A stretch of 64,000 bases of DNA from Ovis canadensis (Eukaryota; Chordata; Mammalia; Artiodactyla; Bovidae). The notes under the pieces were generated by a model. It searched no databases and was not told the DNA's origin. It saw nothing but the letters and a program-made list of their open reading frames with translations. The position numbers and the translations under genes are program-made. Location of the stretch: positions 17,408,501-17,472,500 of the forward strand of contig NC_091247.1 of assembly GCF_042477335.2 (NCBI RefSeq). The letters run 5' to 3'. Positions 22,971-34,372 of the stretch are shown one piece after another; the stretch's first letter is position 1, and each line of letters opens with the position of its first letter.

Positions 22971-23440
22971 AGCAAGGGATAATTAAAATTTAACTGCTGA
23001 AGGAGGAAGATAAGTAGTCTTGAAGGCACAGGAGGAAAAATGAAGAGGGGAAAGGCCAAGGAAGCAGAAGTGAGATGAACAGAGAAGGATTCATGTAGCT
23101 CTGAGCCCAGGTGAAGAGCCCACGGAGAACAGCAGCTGCCGCTCAGGACTCATGCCCGGTTTGCAGTCTCTATTACAAATGAGATCACTTCAATTAAATA
23201 AGTGTATGTGGCATAATCATGTGCTGCCACCCCTTCATTTTCTAAATTGCTGTCCCCAGGACAGAGGTCAGAGAGCAGAAAGAACATCTGCTGTAAAATA
23301 AATCAGAGACGTTCTGGTTGACTGCTACTGCTTCCACCAAAATGTTTGCTGGTTTCGGCAACCCCCCTCTCAGGCAGAACAGCCTGCTTAGTTCCCCAGG
23401 AACCTCAGCCAACTTCTCAGGTATGTTCAAGTCACACATT
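22971..23440. other. Unique sequence, no gene seen
   Basis: Nothing recognisable. Confidence 0.35.
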
Positions 23441-23640
23441 GATCCATTCCCTTATTAAACAACCATTATTGATCACCCACCATGATAACCGGCACAGTTT
23501 CTGCACTCATGGACACATTATTCCAGAGGGTGGACACAGACAACAAACAAGTAAGCAAACAAGGGACACATCTGATAGTGATCAATGTTATGCAGGGAAT
23601 TAAAACAGCAGGGAGCAGTTAGAGAGATGACACTGAGCTT
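23441..23640 (-). repeat. L2 3'-end remnant
   Basis: The order 'cccttattaaacaaccatta', a 'gtttctgcactcatggacac' box and 'cagacaacaaacaagtaagc' matches antisense L2 3' ends. Confidence 0.65.
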
Positions 23641-23777
23641 TGTTAGGCAGCCTTCCAATATCACTTCTGGGGAGCCCTATCTCTTGGTATTCACACCCTT
23701 GTGCATTTCTTAATTCTTGAGTTTAGACTAGTCATTTATTGCCAGAAATAAACTAGACAAAAGTTATAGAACAGCAC

Positions 23778-24010
23778 TTCTATTAGGCATTCGTGTTCAG
23801 TCATATAAGACTCTTTGCTACCCCATGAACGGTAGCCTGCCAGTCTCCTCTGTCCATGGGATTTTCCAGGCAAGAGTACTGGAGCTGGTTGCCATTTCCT
23901 TCTCCAGGGGATCATCCCAACCCAGGGTCTGAACCCATGTTTCCTGCATCTCCTGCTTTGGCAGGCGGGTTCTTTATCACTGAGCTACGTGGGAAGACCT
24001 CCTTCTATTA
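23778..24010 (-). mobile_element. Bov-tA SINE with 9-bp TSD
   Basis: Reverse copy with a duplicated ctcctgcat box (near 23942 and 23948) in the tRNA-derived part. The duplication cttctatta at 23778-23786 and 24002-24010 brackets it. Confidence 0.92.
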
Positions 24011-25084
24011 TTAGGCTATAAAATAATATGACTTCAACCTGTTCAAATGCTCTCTTTGCTTCTTCTCTCGGGTTTGATCTCAAGAAAGCCACTGTGCTCT
24101 GAGATTCTGTTAGGAGAGGCAAGGAAGTGAGGGTGGCCATCAAGGAATTGAGGCCATCCATTCAACATCCCTGAAGCAACCAAATATCTCAGTAACCGCA
24201 TGAGTGAGCTTGGAATCTGATCATCAGCTGAACCTTCTGAAGAGGCAGTCTGCAACCCCTATCAGTATTTTCTTTGCAAGCTTGTGAGAAACCAGAAGCA
24301 AAGGACCCAGCTACATTGCAGAGCCATGGAAACTAGTCCCTTTTCAATAGAATCACACCCCTTCAAAACAAACAAACAAACAAACAAACAAAAACAACAC
24401 AGGGTTTATACTACATACACAATTTTCCTTGGAAATGTTAATATCTGTATAGTGATGAGCCTTCTCCTTCAAAAACAGGAGTTTGTTTCCATTTAGCATA
24501 CTTGTGTTTTTCTGTCCCTCAGGAGTAATTTATAAATTTTTCCCGTTGTAGGGAACATACATTCCCAAGTTCATTCTTAAGTATTTTGTTTGTTGTTTTC
24601 ATTCATATGTTTTATATGTGTGTGTGTTTATATATATTTATATATGTTTCATATGTAAGCTAAATACTCTATTATTTTAATAAACCCCTTCTTTATTATA
24701 AAGTATGCACACCCCTTTATTGGCTTGATTTTCTTACTGTTTATAGCACTTTTTACCTAGGAATGTAAGCATTTCATCCACAAGTAGTCAGTTTTATTAC
24801 CTGTTTACAAAGTTGTATGTCTTCAGTTTCTTCCTCTTATCAAATTGCATTGGCCAGAACATCAGGAAGTAGTCATCAGAAAATAACTTGAAAGGTGCAG
24901 GGTACATAAAAATAAACTAGATCTTTGAGGTCACTGTCCTCACAGGGTTGAATGAAAGACTGGAGCTTGAAGAGAAAGAGCCTGAATAAACGGGAACACT
25001 CACCCAGCTTCCCTTTCCTTTAGAGCATGTTGCCCTAGCTGTCAACTATCACATAATTATTTAGGAGTTTTGGTCTCTTTCCCC
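24011..25084. other. Unique sequence with microsatellites
   Basis: An (AAAC)n microsatellite lies at 24366-24396 and a GT/TA tract at 24615-24652. No gene is recognised. Confidence 0.5.
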
Positions 25085-25185
25085 CCATAGAATATAAACT
25101 CTACAACATAAATGTCTTGAAGTCATCAATGTTTTCTCAGGTCCTAGAATGTGCAGGTATTCACTCAATATTTGGTGATGAATTC
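25085..25185 (+). repeat. Possible L2 3'-end remnant
   Basis: 'atagaatataaactctacaa' followed by 'gtgcaggtattcactcaata' matches the sense 3' end of L2. Confidence 0.5.
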
Positions 25186-25497
25186 AGACGGGGGTGGGCA
25201 AATCCAGGCACACCACCCTCCCCCCGCCCCCTGCCCTGACTGGTTCTGTAAGAGAAGTCTCAGCAAACACAGCCCCCTTCCTCCCACTGGTTTGCACAGT
25301 CTCCCGGGGTCCCTGTTGCACTGCTGACCAAACTCGCCCGATGCAGCAGGAACCAAGTGTCTCACAAAACCTAAAATAGCTACTCCCTCACCTTTTATAA
25401 TAGAATGTCTGGTGACCTCTCAGTTCAAGAATGAATACCTGAATGAGGAGGCAGAGGAAGGAGAGGGTAGGATGAATTTAGGGACCGGGTGTAAAAA

Positions 25498-25705
25498 GGG
25501 GCTTCCCAGGCAGCTCAGATGATAAAGAATCTTCCTGCAATGAAGGAGACCTGGGTTTGATCCCCGGGTGGGGAAGATCCCCCTAGAGAAGGGAATGGCT
25601 GCCCGCTCCAGGATTCTTGTCTGGAGAATTCCGTGGACAGAGGAGTCTGGCTGGCTATGGTCCATGGAGTTGCAGAGTTGGACATGACTGAGTGACTAAC
25701 ACACA
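25498..25705 (+). mobile_element. Bov-tA SINE
   Basis: Forward copy from 'ggggcttcccaggcagctca' to the end 'gactgagtgactaacacaca'. It abuts an L1 3' end, and I could not assign a TSD with certainty. Confidence 0.9.
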
Positions 25706-25711
25706 CTCATG

Positions 25712-25900
25712 TGCAAAATAGATAGCTGGTGGCAAGCTGCTGTATAGCACAGGGATCTCAGTGCAGTGCTCTGTGAGGGCCTGGAGGGATGGCGTGGAGG
25801 GCGGGAGGGAGGCTCAAGAGGGAGCAAATATATACAGCTGATTCACTTGTACAGCAGAAACTAACACATCTTAAAGCAACCATACTCCAATTCAAAACAG
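25712..25900 (+). mobile_element. L1 3' UTR fragment (cetartiodactyl type)
   Basis: 'gatagctggtggcaagctgc', 'tatagcacagggatctcagt', 'agctgattcacttgtacagc' and 'aaagcaaccatactccaatt' are the successive landmarks of the 3' UTR of cetartiodactyl L1 copies. It is 5'-truncated. Confidence 0.82.
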
Positions 25901-26249
25901 AGAATGAATACCGGAAACCAGAATCTTCTTTCCGAATAGTTCTAATCTAGTAGAATTATGTGTTGATCTCCTAGTGTAACCAAAGGTGATGGACTCTGCT
26001 TTTTTCCCATCAAAGGAGGATTCGGCCCTTTCCCTGCTCAAGGGCAGGCTTGCTTTTTCCGGGGAAAATGTTACCTCTCACGACCGCCCTGACATCTCAG
26101 TGTGCATGCTGAGGGGTCACCAGGATCAGTGGAAACACAGGACCAGGGCATCAGAAGGGCAAGGAGCAAGGGTGGCCAGAAACACGGGATGACCCCAGAG
26201 TGGAGAAGCTCCCGGGCTAGGGGGACCTGGCCCCCCACCCAGCCCCCAG
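25901..26249. other. Unique sequence leading into a CpG-rich block
   Basis: No repeat or gene recognised. Confidence 0.4.
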
Positions 26250-26890
26250 CCCTGGAACCAGGCCTGACCCTTCATCTCTCTGTGCGAACTACACTCGGCG
26301 CCCCTCCCCAGGTCCCCAGGGCCATGTGCTCTGTGTTAGCTCCACCGTAGATCCAGTAAATGTCACCCTCCACGCTCCCCATGACCAAATTAGTCCTCGC
26401 CTCTGTCGGCCGCTGTCGGGCAGCCTCCACCCTCAGACTGCTCCCCGCCCAGGGCTTGTTTACTGGGGAGCGGTGAGGAACCGCAGACCCCAGGCAGACT
26501 TCAGGAAGCACCTTGGAGCCGAGCATCACAGCCGGCTCTGCTACCAAATAAGGCCGCTCAGGCCCCTGCAGCTGGTCCACAACACCGTGGGCGTGAGCCC
26601 CGCGCTCCGAGGAGCGCGCATCTCACTGGGCCGGTCCCGCGCTCAGTGCGCCCCCAGGAACGCCCCTGCGCTCTGGGATGTCTCACTGCTGGGTCATCCA
26701 TCACCGGCCGGTGCTCCGACAGGCCAGCTGTCTGGGATGCGCAGGAGCCTCTCCTGTTTGCTGTCACATAGCAGCGCCTCCCTGCTGGGCTGCTTTCCTC
26801 CCTTGAGCACCGCGATGTCCCCGCTGGAACCGGCTTCATCTGCGCGAAGGCGGATGGGGGCCTCTGGACTTTGGGCTTGGATTTTCCCTC
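26250..26890. promoter_or_regulatory. CpG-dense block, candidate CpG island
   Basis: CpG is rare elsewhere in the window but frequent here; by hand I count about 14 CpG in the roughly 135 bases around 26560-26700. Open frames of 196 codons (plus, 26326-26916) and 93-102 codons (minus) overlap, as expected in GC-rich DNA, and neither shows a recognisable domain. I see no retroelement explaining it. It may be an orphan CpG island, a first exon or a chance GC-rich relic; I cannot choose. Confidence 0.5.
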
Positions 26891-26995
26891 TGTTCCCAGG
26901 GCAGGTTTTATTCTAACTGAAAGTGTTTATTGAATAAAATGAAGTCTGCTCAGAGTGATTTTAAAAAGTGCCAAAAGCACCATACCACAAATACC

Positions 26996-27051
26996 TATCA
27001 CATACACACATACGCATACACATCACATACATACATGCATCACACACACAC
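26996..27051. repeat. CA-rich microsatellite
   Basis: Mixed CACATA/CACA repeats ending in (CA)n directly before a SINE. Confidence 0.85.
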
Positions 27052-27052
27052 A

Positions 27053-27262
27053 GGACTTCCCCTGATGGCTCAGTGGTAACGAATCTGGCTGCTGATATAG
27101 GAGACCCCGGTTTGATCCTTGGGTCAGGAAGATCCCCTGGAGAAGGAAATGGCCACCCACTCCAGTATTCTTGCCTGGAAAATCCTATGGACAGAGGAGC
27201 TTGGTGGGCTCTAGTCCATGGGGTCACAAAGAGTCAAACACAAATTAGCAACTGAACAACAA
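27053..27262 (+). mobile_element. Bov-tA SINE inserted in a CA repeat
   Basis: Forward copy from 'gacttcccctgatggctcag' to 'caactgaacaacaaa'. CA-repeat lies on both sides (26996-27051 and 27263-27291), so the SINE seems to have split or seeded the microsatellite. Confidence 0.9.
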
Positions 27263-27291
27263 ATCACACGCACATACACACACACACACAG
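27263..27291. repeat. (CA)n microsatellite
   Basis: Continuation of the CA tract beyond the SINE. Confidence 0.85.
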
Positions 27292-27428
27292 AGGCATGGA
27301 TAGGCACCTCCTTGGCTATTATCACCTCACACAGTCCAGGAGGAGTGGAGCTCCAAGATTAGGAAGAGTACTGAGTTCAAAGGGAGAAGAATGTCCCCAC
27401 GTTATATTTCAGTCATGCATGGGCGTCC

Positions 27429-27645
27429 TAAGGCACTTCAGTGTGTCTGACTCTTTGTAACGTCATGGACTCTAGCCCACCAGGCTCCTCTGTCAATGGG
27501 ATTCTTTCTCTAGGCAAGAATACTGCAGTGGGTTGCCATTTTCTCCTCCAGGGGATCTTCCCCGTCCAGAGATTGAACCTGTGTCTCTTGTGTCTCCTGC
27601 ATTGGCAGGTGGATTCTTTACCACTAGCACCACCTGGGAAACCCT
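27429..27645 (-). mobile_element. Bov-tA SINE
   Basis: Reverse copy with a few extra bases (tttctct) inside the Bov-A body near 27505 and a duplicated tgtctc box near the head. Confidence 0.9.
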
Positions 27646-28840
27646 GTATTTCCATCAGTGGGGCTCAACAACCAGCAGAAGGTGAGGAACCCATGTGTTC
27701 AGAGCTGACCCTGAGACGGCGTCTGAATCTCAGAACACCTTGCCAGTTGTCCCTGGATGGCATTCTCTGTGAACTCTACATCAAACAGCCTGTTCAGCAG
27801 TGTTCTTCAGTATGTAGGGGGTCAGTTGGTATCTCTGTTAAACAGAAGGATGACTTGATGATCAGACGAGCAAATGACTGGATGAATACTTTGCAGGGAG
27901 AATAGTTAAGGAGAAGACGGAGCTTTGATCGGTTTGCCCGTCATTGGCTCAGGGAGAAAGTTACATAACCCAACCAAATACCTTTGTAAGAAACATGGAG
28001 ATCTCAAATTAATTCCCCCAAAAGCAAACCGTCAATGACATGTCAACATTCAAGGCCAAGGGAAAGACACCTGCACAGAAACAGATGTGATGTTAACTTA
28101 GCAGTGGCTGGGTGAGGTGTGGTCCTGAATCTGCCAGCTGTTTTTGTTTGCTCAAAGATGGAGAAATAGACAGAAGGGCCATTGTGAAAAAGTGAAAAAA
28201 GTCAGCTGGATGACAAAAAGCTAAAACCTCAGATTATGTATTAATTTCCCTTATATATTGGTGGTGCTGCTGCTGCCAATGAACGAGACTGCCTGTAAAC
28301 ATTTTGCATTTAGACATCACTCGAATTTAGCTTGCAAGGGAAAAATCAATTAAGTCAGTGACATTTTTGAAGTAAAAAAAAAAAAAAATGAAGAGCTGTG
28401 TAAGAGGATGAGGGAAAATGTGGTTACTGCCCTAAGGACTTGTGCTTTTTCTCGCAAATGCTGTATTGAAAACAGTAGAAAGAAACAAAGACTTAAAAGG
28501 TAGGGGAGAACTGAGATTTCACATGAAAACATCCTGGCAGCGGGTGTGAATGTTTTTCCAGAGCACTCACCATAGCCTGTCCGTTTGCAATCCAAGGAAA
28601 GGTGAACGAGCTCCCGCAGAGTCAACTGTCTTAAGAAATGAGCAGGGGCCAAGATTCTAGCCCACCTCTCCAAGATCCAAGCCCCCTAATCCTCGAGCTC
28701 ATGGCATCCACCTTGGGAAGGTGGGGAGGGAACTTATTGGAGGCAGATAGAAACGAGCTCACCACGCAGCCCTTTCCCAGCATCCTCATTCCTCCTCCAT
28801 AACAACTCCTTTCAGCTTATTCCAAAGTTTACTGTGTCAT
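27646..28840. other. Unique sequence, no gene seen
   Basis: Poly-A run at 28374-28388. A 107-codon frame at 28350-28673 (minus) runs into the complement of that run and has no recognisable domain. Confidence 0.4.
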
Positions 28841-29074
28841 AATTCATACACTTTGGCCACCTGATGCGAAAAGCCTGATGCTGGGAAAGATTGAAGGAGG
28901 GAGAAGAAGGGGTTGACAGAGGATGAGATGATTGGATGGCATCACTGACCCAATGGACATGAGTTTGAATAAACTCTGGGAATTGGTGATGGACAGAGAG
29001 GCCTGGCTTGCTGTGATTTGTGGGGTCGCAAAGAGTTGGACACAACTGAGCGACTGAACTGAACTGAATTCATA
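28841..29074 (+). mobile_element. BovB LINE 3' fragment with 8-bp TSD
   Basis: About 218 bases of BovB 3' end (28849-29066) finishing 'gagcgactgaactgaactg'. An 8-bp duplication aattcata lies at 28841-28848 and 29067-29074. Confidence 0.9.
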
Positions 29075-29214
29075 TTGACATTTTACTAAGTAATGTATAA
29101 CTCATAAAGAAAAATAATAAAATTGTTAGCTGTGTATGGCACCAAGAATTGTATTGGAAACCACAAGTCAGTGCCTTCACTGCGCACATCAGTTCTGCTG
29201 TATCATTCCTGTTT

Positions 29215-29421
29215 TGTCCTTCAGTCACTCAGTTATGTCCGACTCTTTGTGACCTCATAGGACTGTAGACCACCAGGCTCCTCTGTCCTTGGAATTCTCC
29301 AGGTAAGAATACTGAAGTGGGTTGCCATTTCCTTCTCCAGGGTATCCTCCTGACCCAGGGATTGAACTCAAGGCTCTTCTTGGCAGGCAGATTCTTAACC
29401 ACAGTGCCACCTGGGAGGCCC
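29215..29421 (-). mobile_element. Bov-tA SINE
   Basis: Reverse copy from 'tgtccttcagtcactcagtt' to 'gccacctgggaggccc'. Confidence 0.9.
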
Positions 29422-29429
29422 TCAAGTTT

Positions 29430-29590
29430 TACAAGATGCTTTAAATATATCATAGACATTTATTTCACAGATGAAGTTCAGAGAGGCTGGTGGTCTTGCA
29501 CAAGGTCATCTAACAGGAATAGACCCAGCCAGGATTTCCACCTAAACCTGTTGAACTTTCAAGTTGATGTTTTATCCACTTCCAGTGTGC
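29430..29590 (-). repeat. MIR remnant
   Basis: 'tttcacagatgaagttcaga', 'tcttgcacaaggtcatctaa' and 'gacccagccaggatttccac' follow antisense MIR order. Confidence 0.75.
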
Positions 29591-29658
29591 TTTTTCTAAG
29601 AGTTAAACAGTTAGGACATCTCATTTACCCACCAGTATCTGAAAATGAGAAGTTTCCA

Positions 29659-29712
29659 CACCATACGAATTCTCTCCACCATACGAATTCTCTCCACCAT
29701 ACGAATTCTCTC
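29659..29712. repeat. Perfect 18-bp triplication
   Basis: Three exact tandem copies of caccatacgaattctctc, each with an EcoRI site, at 29659-29676, 29677-29694 and 29695-29712. Eighteen being a multiple of three, a frame stays open across it with a HHTNSL repeat, but no protein family is recognised. Confidence 0.97.
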
Positions 29713-29829
29713 CATAACTGAATTTTATAGTTACAAGCACAGTATATCTAAAACTTCATTTTGATGATTTATTTAGTAAACAATACAAAGTGCTTCATTA
29801 CCTACTAGGCTGTTTTTTTATTCAGTAAA

Positions 29830-30055
29830 CAATATGCTATGTCATGTGCCATCCTAGGCATTTTACATACATCAATGCCTTTTATCTCATTAACAACTAA
29901 ATAATATAAGCATTATCATTATTCCCATTTTATTGATGAAGATATTGAGACCTAAAGAAACCCAGTAAATCTGACAATGTACTGCTAGTAAGTGGTAGAA
30001 CCAGGATTCAAATCTAGCCCAGAGTCTAGGCTTTTAAACATCAGCCCATAAACCC
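29830..30055 (-). repeat. MIR remnant
   Basis: Well preserved antisense MIR: 'catgtgccatcctaggcatt', 'ttatctcattaacaactaaa', 'cccattttattgatgaagat', 'agtggtagaaccaggattca'. Confidence 0.85.
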
Positions 30056-30090
30056 TTCCTCATTCTATAGACATCTTAATAGCATAGGGT

Positions 30091-30384
30091 AAGCATAGCT
30101 TTTGGAGAAGGAAATGGCAACCTACTCCAGTATTCTTGCCTGGAGAATCCCATGGACAGAGGAGCCTGGTGGGCTGCAGTCCATGGTGTCACTAAGAGTC
30201 GGACACAACTTCACTTTCACTTTTTACTTTCATGCATTGGAGAAGGAAATGGCAACCCACTCCAGTGTTCTTGCCTGGAGAATCCCAGTGATGGGGGAGC
30301 CTGGTGGGCTGCCATCTATGGGGTCACACAGAGTCGGACACGACTGAAGCGACTGCTAAGCAGTAGCAGCAGCAAGCATAGCTT
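30091..30384 (+). mobile_element. Bov-A2 dimeric SINE with 11-bp TSD
   Basis: Forward dimer with the ttcactttcactttt linker at about 30210-30225 and an AGC-rich tail. A perfect duplication aagcatagctt occurs at 30091-30101 and 30374-30384. Confidence 0.94.
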
Positions 30385-30620
30385 AGGGGCTTCTCTGGTG
30401 GCTACACCAGTGAAATATCTGCCTGCAATGCGGGAGACCTAGCTTCAATCCCTGGGTTAGGAAGATCCCCTGGACAAGGAAATGGCAACCTACTCCAGTA
30501 TTCTTGCCTGGAGAATCCCATAGACAGAGGAGCCTGGTAGGCTACAATTCCATGGGGTCACAAAGAGCTGAAAATGACTGAGTGACTAACAATTACACTT
30601 CCTTTCACTTTACATAGCTT
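30377..30620 (+). mobile_element. Bov-tA SINE at the same target site
   Basis: Forward Bov-tA beginning right after the second aagcatagctt of the Bov-A2 copy. catagctt recurs at 30613-30620, directly after the SINE's ttcctttcactttacatag-like end. The two SINEs thus share one target sequence present three times. Confidence 0.9.
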
Positions 30621-30661
30621 TGCCTTATTAAATTGAGACTAGTGGACCTTATTGAGCCTTC

Positions 30662-33600
30662 CTTCCTTTTATTTATTTTTTTATTTTATTTTTAAAAATT
30701 TATTTATTTTTACATTTATTTTAAATGGAGGTTAATTACTTTACAATATTGTATTGGTTTTGCCATACATCAACATGAATTCCACCACAGGTATACACGT
30801 GTTCCCCATTCTGAACCCCCCTTCCTCCTCCCTCCCCGTACCATCCCTCTGGGTCATCTCAGTGCACCAGCCCCAAGCATCTAGTACCGTGCATCGAACC
30901 TGGACTGGTGATTCATTTCATATATGATATTATACATGTTTCAATGCCATTCTCCCAAATCATCCCACCATCTCCCTGTCCCACAGAGTCCAAAAGACTG
31001 TTCTATACATCTGTGTCTCTTTTGCTGTCTTGCATACAGGATTATCATTACCATCTTTCTAAATTCCATATATATACGTTAGTATACTGTATTGGTGTTT
31101 TTCTTTCTGGCTTACTTCACTCTGTATAATCGGCTCCAGTTTCATCCACCTCATTAGAACTGATTCAAATGTATTCTTTTTAATGGCTGAGTAATACTGC
31201 ATTGTGTATAGGTACCACAGCTTTCTTATCCATTCATCTGCTGATGGACATCCAGGTTGCTTCCATGTCCTGGCTATTATAAACAGTGCTGCGATGAACC
31301 TTGAGGTACACGTGTCTCTTTCAATTCTGGTTTCCTCGGTGTGTATGCCCAGCAGTGGGATTGCTGGGTCATAAGGCAGTTCTATTTCCAGTTTTTTAAG
31401 GAATCTCCACACTGTTCTCCATAGTGGCTATACTAGTTTGCATTCCCACCAACAGTGTAAGAGGATTCCCTTTTCTCCACACCCTCTCCAGCATTTATTG
31501 CTTGTAGACTTTTGGATCGCAGCCATTCTGACTGGTGTGAAATGGTACCTCATTATGGTTTTGATTTGCATTTCTCTGATAATGGGTGATGTTGAGCATC
31601 TTTTCATGTGTTTGTTAGCCATCTGTATGTTTTCTTTGGAGAAATGTCTATTTAGTTCTTTGGCCCATTTTTGATTGGGTCATTTATTTTTCTCGAATTG
31701 AGCTGCAGGAGTTCCTTGTATATTTTTGAGATTAGTTGTTTGTCAGTTGCTTCATTTGCTATTGTTTTCTCCCATTCCGAAGGCTGTCTTTTCACCTTGC
31801 TTATAGTTTCCTTTATTGTGCAGAAGCTTTTAAGTTTAATTAGGTCATATTTGTTTATTTTTGCTTTTATTTCCAGTATTCTAGGAGGTGGGTCATAGAG
31901 GATTCTGCTGTGATGTATGTTGGAGAGTGTTTTGCCTATGTTCTTCTCTAGGAGTTTTATAGTTTCTGGTCTTACATTTAGATCTTTAATCCATTTTGAG
32001 TTTATTTTTGTGTATGGTGTTAGAAAGTGTTCTAGTTTCATTCTTTTACAAGTGGTTGACCCGTTTCCCCAGCACCACTTGTTACAGAGATTGTCTTTAA
32101 TCCATTGTATATTCTTGCCTCCTTTGTCAAAGATAAAGTGTCCATAGGTGTGTGGATTTATCTCTGGGCTTTCTATTTTGTTCCATTGATCTATATTTCT
32201 GTCTTTGTGCCAGTACCATACTGTCTTGATGACTGTGGCTTTGTAGTAGAGCCTGAAATCAGGCAGGTTGATTCCTCCAGTTTCATTCTTCTTTCTCAAG
32301 ATTGCTTTGGCTATACAAGGTTTTTTGTATTTCCATACATATTGTGAAATTATTTGTTCCAGCTCTATGAAAAATACCGTTGGTAGCTTGATAGGGATTG
32401 CATTGAATCTATACATTGCTTTGTGTAGTATACTCATTTTCACTATGTTGATTCTTCTGATCCATGAACATGGTATATTTCTCCACCTATTAGTGTCCCC
32501 TTTGATTTCTTTCACCAGTGTTTTATAGTTTTCTATATATAGGTCTTTAGTTTCTTTAGATAGATATATTCCTAAGTATTTTATTCTTTTCATTGCAATG
32601 GTGAATGGAATTGTTTCCTTAATTTCTCTTTCTATTTTCTCATTGTTCGCATATAGGAATGCAAGGGATTTCTGTGTGTTGATTTTATATCTTGCAACTT
32701 TACTATATTCATTGATTAGCTCTAGTAATTTTCTGGTGGAGTCTCTAGGGTTTTCTATGTAGAGGATCAAGTCATCTGCAAACAGTGAGAGTTTTACTTC
32801 TTTTCCAGTTTGGATTCCTTTTATTTCTTTTTCTGCTCTGATTGCTATGGCCAAAACTTCTAAAACTACGTTGAAGAGTAATGGTGAAAGTGGGCGCCCT
32901 TGTCTTGTTCCTGACTTCCGGGGAAATGCTTTCAATTTTTCACCATTGAGGATAATGTTTGCTGTGGGTTTGTCATATATAGCTTTTATTATGTTGAGAT
33001 ATGTTCCTTCTATTCCTGCTTTCTGGAGAGTTTTTATCATAAATGGATGTTGAATTTTGTCAAAGGCTTTCTCTGCATCTATTGAGATAATCATAATGTT
33101 TTTATTTTTCAATTTGTTAATGTGGTGAATTACATTGATTGATTTGCGGATATTGAAGAATCCTTGCATCCCTGGGATAAAGCCCACTTGGTCATGGTGT
33201 ATGATCTTTTTAATGTGTTGTTGGATTCTGATTGCTAGAATTTTTTTAAGGATTTTTGCATCTATGTTCATCAGTGATATTGGCCTGTAGTTTTCTTTTT
33301 TTGGTGGCATCTTTGTCAGGTTTTGGTATTAGGGTGATGGTGGTCTCATAGAATGAGTTTGGAAGTTTACCTTCCTCTGCAATTTTCTGGAAAAGTTTCA
33401 GTAGGATAGGTGTTAACTCTTCTCGAAATTTTTGGTAGAATTCAGCTGTGAAGCCATCTGGACCTGGGCTTTTGTTTGCTGGAAGATTTCTGATTACAGT
33501 TTCAATTTCTGTGCTTGTGATGGGTCTGTTAAGATTTTCTATTTCTTCCTGGTTCAGTTTTGGAAAGTTGTACTTTTCTAAGAATTTGTCCATTTCTTCC

Positions 33601-34371
33601 ATGTTGTCCATTTTATTGGCATATAATTGCTGATAGTAGTCTCTTGTGATCCTTTGTATTTCTATGTTGTCTGTTGTGATCTCTCCATTTTCATTTCTAA
33701 TTTTATTGAATTGATTTTTCTCCCTTTGTTTCTTGATGAGTCTGGCTAATGGTTTGTCAATTTTATTTATCCTTTCAAAGAACCAGCTTTTGGCTTTGTT
33801 TTTTGCTATGGTCTCTTTTGTTTCTTTTGCATTTATTTCCGCCCTAATTTTTAAGATTTCTTTCCTTCTACTAACCCTGGGGTTCTTCATTTCTTCCTTT
33901 CCTATTGCTTTAGGTGTAGAGTTAGGTTATTTATTTGACTTTTTTCTTGTTTCTTGAGGTATGCCTGTATTGCTGTGAACTTTCCCCTTAGCACTGCTTT
34001 TACAGTGTCCCACAGGTTTTGGGTTGTTGTGTTTTTATTTTCACTTGTTTCTATGCATATTTTGATTTCTTTTTTGATTTCTTTTGTGATTTGTTGGTTA
34101 TTCAACAGCGTGTTGTTCAGCCTCCATATGTTGGAATTTTTAATAGTTTTTCTCCTATAATTGAGATCTAATCTTACTGCATTGTGGTCAGAAAAGATGC
34201 TTGGAATGATTTCAATTTTTTTGAATTTACCAAAGCTAGATTTATGGCCCAGGATGTGATCTATCCTGGAGAAGTTTCCGGGTGCACTTGAGAAAAAGGT
34301 GAAATTCATTGTTTAGGGGTGAAATGTCCTATAGATATAGATTAGGTCTAACTGATCTATTTCTATTTACA
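30662..34371 (-). mobile_element. L1-BT LINE, 5'-truncated (3.7 kb)
   Basis: A minus-strand L1 occupies this interval. Its tail is the T/A-rich tract at 30662-30710, followed (reading leftward to rightward on the complement) by the 3' UTR and ORF2. ORF1 and the first part of the endonuclease are missing, as is usual for L1 truncated during target-primed reverse transcription. It abuts a CHR-type SINE at its truncated end. Confidence 0.95.
31059..34309 (-). pseudogene. L1-BT ORF2 remnant (endonuclease/reverse transcriptase)
   Basis: ORF2 of L1 encodes an endonuclease and reverse transcriptase that nick DNA and copy RNA at the target. The sequence shows pieces in order. A 135-codon piece (33902-34309) carries the endonuclease C-terminus with the SDH motif (residues 40-42). 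A 214-codon piece (33246-33890) is the linker and start of the reverse transcriptase. A 552-codon piece (31652-33310) holds the palm, with DAEKAFDKI at residues 78-86 and FADD at 177-180. Two short pieces (31428-31622, 31059-31412) carry the cysteine-containing C-terminal end and the YYSAIKK motif. The pieces are in different registers; one shift falls at an A-run (T7 on the plus strand) near 33300. The gene is dead as it stands. Confidence 0.94.
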
Positions 34372-34372
34372 G

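Noticed and set aside
26326-26916. 196-codon open frame in the CpG-dense block
   Set aside because: Long frames are expected where AT-rich stop codons are rare; overlapping frames on the opposite strand are equally open and no family is recognisable. I report the CpG block, not a gene.
29659-29712. Possible CRISPR-like direct repeats
   Set aside because: The three 18-bp units are directly abutting with no spacers, in mammalian DNA; this is a plain tandem repeat.
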